Assembly (NCBI GenBank): GCA_009733575.1
Contig: ML770123.1
Coordinates: forward strand, 5,535-18,631
Source: Gymnopus androsaceus JB14
Taxonomy: Eukaryota; Basidiomycota; Agaricomycetes; Agaricales; Omphalotaceae
DNA length: 13,097 nucleotides
Direction of reading: 5' to 3'
The notes under the pieces were generated by a model. It made no database searches and was not told the origin of the DNA. It saw only the letters and a list, made by a program, of their open reading frames with translations. The translations under genes and the position numbers were made by a program. This document shows, one piece after another, positions 8,359 to 13,097 of the stretch. The stretch's first letter is position 1; each line of letters starts with the position of its first letter.

Positions 8359-8372
8359 GGCTGTACTCAGCC
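8359..8372. repeat. Palindromic motif GGCTGTACTCAGCC, copy 1
   Basis: A 5-bp inverted repeat GGCTG/CAGCC with a 4-base spacer. It lies in a longer shared block CAGGCTGTACTCAGCCG. Confidence 0.6.
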
Positions 8373-8403
8373 GATTTGAACTTCACCTTTCGCCAAACTT
8401 GCA

Positions 8404-8417
8404 GGCTATATTCAGCC
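8404..8417. repeat. Palindromic motif, copy 2 (GGCTATATTCAGCC)
   Basis: This copy lies 45 bp from copy 1 and has two changes in the 14-mer. It is preceded by ACTTGCA and followed by GCTAT, exactly as in copy 3. Confidence 0.6.
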
Positions 8418-8557
8418 GCTATACAACTCTTGCCAGTCTCTCTCTACATCCCGAAGCCCCTTTCATATCATACTGCAGCATCTTTAAATGAATTTCTTGC
8501 TATCAACACCAATTCTGGGCTGGATTCCAAATCTTTTCCTTTTCGACATAACTTGCA

Positions 8558-8571
8558 GGCTGTACTTAGCC
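8558..8571. repeat. Palindromic motif, copy 3 (GGCTGTACTTAGCC)
   Basis: It has one change from copy 1 and shares the flanks ACTTGCA and GCTAT with copy 2, so copies 2 and 3 belong to a longer duplicated block. Confidence 0.6.
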
Positions 8572-9290
8572 GCTATGATTCTTCTTTTCCAGCTAGAGCA
8601 TGTGTATACAATTGCAGCACTTCTTGCATGCCACTTTGACATTGACATACCAGGTAAACATCTTTAGAGTTACATTGACTTTGAATTCACAATATATCTT
8701 TTCTAGCAATACTCAGCTTCAAATTTCAATCCAACTCATATACCCAAGTATCTTATTTAAGTCTTGCTCGCATGGTTTTGAAAACCCTGCTTCAATATGC
8801 ATGCTCTTTGCATGGGTATGTTCTCAGTAAATCTTTCCTGCTTATATCTCACTGATGCTACTTTTTTCCTAGACACGTTATGCGGGTTTCAGGGTTCAAA
8901 ATTGATCTGCATCGCCGCCAGCAAGGAGCTCAGCTGCTTCAGGACTTCACTGGATTATATCCCTCTTTTGACTTTGGTGTGTATTTCGATCCCTGTCATT
9001 GGATTCCATTATTTTAACAATCCCTTTCGTTTAGCTTTCCCATAATATTGAGTGCACGATCCACCAATATTGCGCGTTGTACACACAATCAGGTCCTGTC
9101 AGCTGCTGCCGATCTTTCAGCAGAGTGTACGCAGCCGCATTCCATGGATACTTGGGTAAGCCTTATCCGGGCCAATGATCAAGTGGCTCTTATGTTTAAA
9201 CGCCGATTGGATCCTCTCTTCTTTCAGTCTGTCCTCAGCCACTAGTCCGTCAACTTCTTGAATGTTTTGTATTTGAATGCTTGACTGGCA

Positions 9291-9304
9291 GGCTGTACTC
9301 AGCC
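9291..9304. repeat. Palindromic motif, copy 4 (GGCTGTACTCAGCC)
   Basis: It is identical to copy 1 over CAGGCTGTACTCAGCCG and lies 180 bp upstream of the TATA-like sequence of the downstream gene. A degenerate relative (CAGGTCCTGTCAGCTGC) occurs near 9091. Confidence 0.6.
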
Positions 9305-9455
9305 GCATCCTTGGACCTTTTCTTACACAGTGGAATCCACCGGTGAATGTCACTATTGTGCATTAGACGGTGCTGGTATCTCCCTGCCTTTGTGAACTAT
9401 TCGACCAGTACCTCTATTTTTATCTTTCATTTGCGTAGTACATACATGATCCACC

Positions 9456-9477
9456 GTCACATGACCTCGGTTATATA
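9456..9477 (+). promoter_or_regulatory. Candidate promoter: GTCACATGAC site and TATATA
   Basis: GTCACATGAC (9456-9465) is a near-palindromic E-box-type sequence, and TATATA (9472-9477) follows it, about 80 bp before the ATG at 9556. Spacing fits a fungal core promoter for the downstream gene. This is inference from position; such short motifs also arise by chance. Confidence 0.35.
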
Positions 9478-9555
9478 CACTAACAACGAGTAACGTTCTT
9501 TGTTCTCTTCATTCCTTTGCTCCCTTCTTTTTTGTTACTGTTTTGGCTCCTCGAT

Positions 9556-9810
9556 ATGTCCGGCACAAAGCGTTCCAGCAGTGAGAAGGTGCAGGAGGCT
9601 AAGAAGCGTAAACCAGTTGACCCGCAGTCTACCAGCACCTCCGCGACCAAAAAGTGAAGAACGACTGACCCGCAGTCTACCAGCGGTACCTCCGTAACCA
9701 AAAAGCCTAATGCAGCTGCAGCCTCCAGTTCCTGTACAATGCGCAGTGGAGGCGCAGTGCAAGCGCCCCCACCGGCAGCTAGAGCCACTGCCAAGTCTAA
9801 ATCTAACTAA
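9556..9810 (+). other. Reading frame with one in-frame TGA; possible 5' exon of the downstream gene
   Basis: ATG at 9556 opens 33 codons beginning MSGTKRSSSEKV, rich in Lys, Ser and Thr, then TGA at 9655-9657. The same frame continues for 50 codons to TAA at 9808-9810. The two halves share a repeated segment, TGACCCGCAGTCTACCAGC, at 9618-9636 and 9667-9685, giving DPQSTS twice, so the stop lies inside a 49-bp imperfect tandem duplication. Alternatively the true exon stops at 9580 before GTGAGA, leaving one base of a codon. That is the phase needed by the exon at 9984, though the intron would be about 400 nt unless a further exon lies between. Low-complexity Ser/Lys starts are common in such basidiomycete proteins. 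Not recognised otherwise. Confidence 0.4.
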
Positions 9811-9983
9811 CAACCTACACAACCTTATATCCTACACCACACAAACGCAAAACTTCCACATCCAAATGCACGGCCACGAACAAGTTTAATGCTGCGTACA
9901 TTCATGGGCGGCTCCTGCTGACAGTTCTCGTCAAAGTACTGCTTCTTTCTTGCTTAATTTATATCCTCTAATCCCCTTTCCAG

Positions 9984-11909
9984 AGGTTCGTGTTATTTAC
10001 CAAACGCGACTCAAATTAATTACCTCTGTAAGTGTTTAGCCTTCCCTGTCCTTCGGTTCCGTCTTTGATGCTCCTTCATCAGTTTTTACATGCTTCAGAG
10101 GGTCATTGCGCCTAAGAAGGTCATCTTGCCTAGTATGTCCACTATCTAATCAGATTCATTTTGTTTATTGCTAACCTTCCATACAGGCAGTGATTTCGAT
10201 GCAGGTTTGGAACCCGTTGATTTGGAAACAAAACATTCACAGAAGCTCACGCGGGACCGTTCGGAAGTTCCCCTCGCTGAGTCAAAGAAGCCCAAGGAAG
10301 ACCGCTCAAAAGTCTCCCTCTCTGGGGAGGATCTCGACAAAGATAATGATGAAGATATCAACGAAGAGGAAGAGGAAGAGGAAGATGACGAACTCGAAGC
10401 AGAATCAACAGAGTTGATGGCAGAGCCAAAGGGGGAACAAGATAACGTGAGACCTTGATCTTTCTGAGGACGTTTCATATTCTTGATACCTTCACAGATG
10501 GTTGTCGAAGACATCACTTCCACCTTGAAGCAGAAGAAGCAGAAGAAGCGGAAGAGGAGCCGTAAAAACAAGAACGAATCGAAGGTTCTACTCTTGGACT
10601 TTGAGGACATCAATGGTTCAGAAGTGCTCCTCACCCTTGGAAAACCGGTATATTGCAAAGGAGCATGTCTTCAGGACATGTTCCCTGCTAGTGATACTGT
10701 CCACTACTTGGAGTGGAAGTCCATTGTTGATGATTTGCCACAGAAGGATCTGAGGAAGACAGCATTACAGATCATTGGCCTTGAAATACCGCTCCCACAA
10801 AGAGCGGTCAAATATGTTTGTTATTGTGCTTGATGTTGTCTGACTCGCTTAATGATTTGTGCAGCCCAACTATGCTACTAGCAATGTACGGCGTGAATTC
10901 GGTCACCATGCTCGAACTCTCGTTTGTTCTACATTCAATCTTGCTGGAGATGATCGCTCCACTACCAAAATGTGTGTAACTTCCCAATGGTTTCAGTTTG
11001 TTGAACTGATGGTTTTCAAGGCCACTTTTGTTGCTGGTCTGCTCCATGATAGAATGTTTCATTATGGTACTTTCGACTTGGAAACACTGGAGTTTGAGAA
11101 AACTACGCCTTTCCTCTCGACTCTCATTCCAAGAATTCTTCATACGGCCCTTGTTATCCAAGCTACGAAGGCTGATGCCCTCATTTTAGCTGAACTGAAA
11201 CAGCAATGCCACGTTCCACTCAAATTAATAGCTCTCATTGTTACGCTAGTATGTCTCCATTCTTGCATGTTCCTTATGTGATCTGATAAGTGTTTCCAGA
11301 TCGAACATGTTCTTTGTGAATACTCTTCAGGATACTCCCGACTGCGCAGTTTCTGGAGAAAAATGACAGGGCGAAGTACTACGTTCTCTCTTTTCTATCC
11401 ATTTATTTGACATTGAAAATACTCAGTTACCGATCCATCTGTGCCACGTTGATGGATCTCGAAAAAAAATCCCCGCGTTACTCCGACCGTCTGCAACGGG
11501 GTACCTACAAAGCCATGATGTACGTCTTCTTATGTCTCCTTTACTTGTCCATGAACACCTTTACCCAATGGCGCATAGGAGGATTAATCTCGATTCACAT
11601 CCTAAACAAGAATATGACTGGGAAGCGCTCGAAGAATATGCTCTCGAACTGGACAAAGCATCCGAAGCGGGAGAACAAGAATACAACAACAGTGAGAGCG
11701 ACGATGAGAAGGACGTTGGGAAGGGCGTTGAGAGGGACGGTGAGAGAAATGGTGAGATGGACGGTGAGAGGGAAAGTGAGAGCGGCGGTGAGAGTAGTGG
11801 TAAAAAGGGTGACAAGAAGGACAGTGAGACCAGCGTTGCCGATGACGACCACTCCAACAACAGCACTGGCGCGAAGATTAGCGCATCTGATGATACCCCC
11901 AACGCCTAG
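9984..11909 (+). CDS. Multi-exon protein-coding gene, DUF6532-like; 5' end unresolved
   Basis: Eight exons join in one frame: 9984-10027, 10099-10132, 10187-10446, 10498-10815, 10865-11248, 11300-11382, 11427-11519 and 11579-11909 (TAG 11907-11909), about 515 codons. All introns are 44-71 nt and every phase agrees, so this part looks intact. One donor (GTTCTC, 11383) is weak. The protein has an acidic Glu/Asp run from about 10350, a basic run KQKKQKKRKRSRKNK (about 10529-10573) that could be a nuclear signal, a globular region from about 10580 to 11519, and a Ser/Glu/Gly/Asp-rich tail after 11680. The globular end (LKLIALIVTLIEHVLCEYSS, then YRSICATLMDLEKKSP with YKAMM) resembles the C-terminus of DUF6532, a basidiomycete family of unknown function. 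The resemblance is from memory and moderate. No in-frame ATG exists in the first two exons, so the start lies upstream, perhaps at 9556. Confidence 0.75.
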
Positions 11910-12142
11910 CCAGCGTTGCTAGATCCCGGTAACTATTGCTAACGCTGTCATCTTTTGTTTTACTGAGCTCTTGATCTAGGCCCCCACCTGCATTGTACAT
12001 AGGTTCATCCTTTGTCTTCTTTTGTTGATGCGCATGCAGCTGAACTTTGTACAGTTTCTCTCGCTCATTAATTTAACACCAACGATGTCGATGTACATAA
12101 ACTTGCGTTGGTGGCTTTCTTTCTGATTTTGTTGAATTCACC
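11910..12142. other. 3' flank of the DUF6532-like gene with a hairpin at 12077-12113
   Basis: No gene is visible. CACCAACG (12077-12084) pairs perfectly with CGTTGGTG (12106-12113) over a 21-base loop and is followed by a T-rich run, which could be part of a 3' processing region or an isolated inverted repeat. The tandem repeat array begins directly after it. Confidence 0.5.
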
Positions 12143-12677
12143 ATTGATCTATTGCTAGAAATTGGATTTCGCGTCGTTTATGCAGTAGGTGAATTCTTCG
12201 AAGGTTAGAAGTCGATATGATATTCTTCTCAGATGTTCTCTCCTCTGTCTCCGCTATCTTGCGTCGAACCCACTATTGATCTATCGCTAAAAATCGGATT
12301 TCGCGTCATCATTTATGCAGTAGGTGAACCTTCTTTGAAGGTTGGAAGTCGATATTGACGTTCTTCTCAGATGTTCTCTCCTCTGTCTCCGCTATCTTGC
12401 ATCGAACTCACTAATGATCTCTCGCTAAAAATCGGATTTCGCGTCATTTATGCAGTAGGTGAATGTTCTTCAAAGGTTTGGAAGTCGATATTGACATTCT
12501 TCTCAGATGTTCTCACCTCTGTCTCCGCTATCTTGCATCGAACTCACTAATGTAATGATCTATTGCTAAAAAATCGGATTTCGCGTCATTCATGCAGTAG
12601 GTGAATATTCTTTGAAGGTTGGAAGTCGATATTGACGTTCTTCTCAGATGTTCTCTCCATCTCCGCTACCTTGCAAG
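12143..12677 (+). repeat. Tandem repeat, four copies of 132-141 bp
   Basis: Units start near 12143, 12275, 12413 and 12554. Each contains TCGGATTTCGCGTCATTTATG (or a close variant), GCAGTAGGTGAA, GGAAGTCGATATTGACGTTC, TTCTCAGATGTTCTC and CTCCGCTATCTTGC. Copies differ by substitutions and small indels, and the last lacks part of the CTCTGTCTCCGCT block and is truncated. The second to fourth units resemble each other more than the first. No frame stays open across units. No transposon ends are seen. Confidence 0.9.
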
Positions 12678-12742
12678 GCTTACATATTCATATTGCATGT
12701 CTTTTTTTTGATATGCTACCTATTGCTGACACAACTGCGCAG

Positions 12743-13097
12743 GCTGCAATGATTTAACCTCACTCTGTCGCTTCAAGGCCCTACCGTGTTCGTGAAGCTA
12801 TTGCCATATAATCGCTAACTCTGAATCGTTCTTCAGTCTCTGTTTCTTGCCTGCCAAACCTATTCACTCATAGTACGTTGCGGTAGTGTAGCATCATGGA
12901 TTTACTAACTTGAACTATTTTTTCCACAGGCTCTACTTCTCGCTGCGGAAGCTGTTACGCTCATCAGTATGTTGTGATGGTGTAGCATTGTGGATTTTGC
13001 TAATGCTAACTGTTTATGCACAGGCTCTTTGTCTGTGAAACACGTTTCATTCTGTAGCATTGCCGATTGTGGCAGGATTGGTTGCATTGGATGTTTG
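12743..13097 (+). repeat. Degenerate 94-bp periodic repeat with intron-like halves (at least two clear units; runs off the window)
   Basis: Unit starts fall at 12743, 12837, 12930 and 13024, each directly after a CAG acceptor-like triplet, so the spacing is 94, 93 and 94 bp. The second and third units are clearly homologous: a 36-37 nt segment is followed by a 57-nt block starting GTAYGTTG, containing GTGTAGCAT and TGGATTT, then CTAAC-like sequence, and ending CACAG. These 57-mers (12873-12929 and 12967-13023) have full fungal intron signals. The first and last units are only weakly similar in sequence. No protein is recognisable from the joined short segments. Confidence 0.65.

Larger units (their letters stand above)
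8000..9470. other. Region without a confident gene; scattered intron-like signals and a recurrent palindrome
   Basis: About 8000-8150 is T-rich and looks like an old 3' flank. From 8150 to 9470 only short open stretches occur and none is recognisable. Intron-like donor and acceptor pairs can be drawn, for example 8816-8873 ending in ttttttcctag, but they do not join a consistent frame. The only order visible is the repeated CAGGCTGTACTCAGCC motif. Around it, short readings such as LQAVLSRFELHLSPNLQAIF and LQAVLSRYDSSF recur, which may be the trace of a duplicated exon or may be chance. Confidence 0.5.

Noticed and set aside
10146..10658. A 170-codon minus-strand frame rich in Ser.
   Set aside because: It is the antisense of the acidic Glu/Asp and Lys-rich exons of the DUF6532-like gene, and GAA/GAG runs read as Ser/Leu on the other strand.
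11407..11922. A 171-codon frame reading through 11520-11578 into an Arg/Thr-rich tail.
   Set aside because: Splicing at 11520-11578 (GTACGT...CATAG) continues the established frame into an acidic/Ser tail ending at 11909 with matching phase. The Arg/Thr tail is the alternative frame of a purine-rich repeat.
12275..12412. C-box-like ATGATGA (minus strand, about 12309) and a CTGA D-box-like sequence in the tandem repeat, suggesting a C/D snoRNA array.
   Set aside because: Only one of four units has ATGATGA, because of a local TCA duplication. No terminal stem or C'/D' pair is evident.

Overview
The window looks like nuclear DNA of a basidiomycete fungus, probably an Agaricomycete. The reasons are many 44-60 nt introns with GTRNGT donors and CTRAC-like branch sites, a recognisable fungal-type fatty acid synthase alpha subunit (FAS2) relic, a gene resembling the basidiomycete DUF6532 family, and large internally repetitive DNA transposons without coding capacity. 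No rRNA, tRNA, CRISPR array or bacterial-style operon is visible.

Layout. (1) 1-2455: the first part of a decayed FAS2 copy, running from the Gly-rich linker after the ACP domain through the central structural region and ketoreductase (KR) to a remnant of the ketosynthase (KS). It has many frameshifts and stops but keeps its introns. (2) 2456-6644: a 4.2 kb inverted-repeat DNA transposon inserted in the KS codons and flanked by the duplicated target TTGTGACA. It carries CATGGATTCC subterminal repeats, a 21-bp satellite in each arm, AAGTACTAG-rich inner arms, and two smaller nested elements: a 600-bp hAT-like element with TSD ACTAAGAA, and a 0.7-kb TIR element with TA at both ends. (3) 6645-about 7990: the rest of the FAS2 relic (KS C-terminal half), ending before any recognisable phosphopantetheine transferase domain. 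(4) 8000-9470: no confident gene, but four scattered copies of the palindromic motif GGCTG-N4-CAGCC. (5) 9470-11909: a multi-exon gene, apparently intact from 9984 on. Its intron phases all agree, it carries acidic and basic low-complexity stretches, and its C-terminal part resembles DUF6532. Its 5' end is unresolved. (6) 11910-13097: a hairpin, four copies of a 132-141 bp tandem repeat, then a degenerate 94-bp periodic repeat whose units look like a 37-nt exon plus a 57-nt intron.

The genes do not form a pathway. The story is a FAS2 duplicate that decayed and became a landing site for nested DNA transposons, next to one apparently live lineage-specific gene and a repeat-rich flank. All calls come from reading the sequence and from family knowledge; no database search was run.
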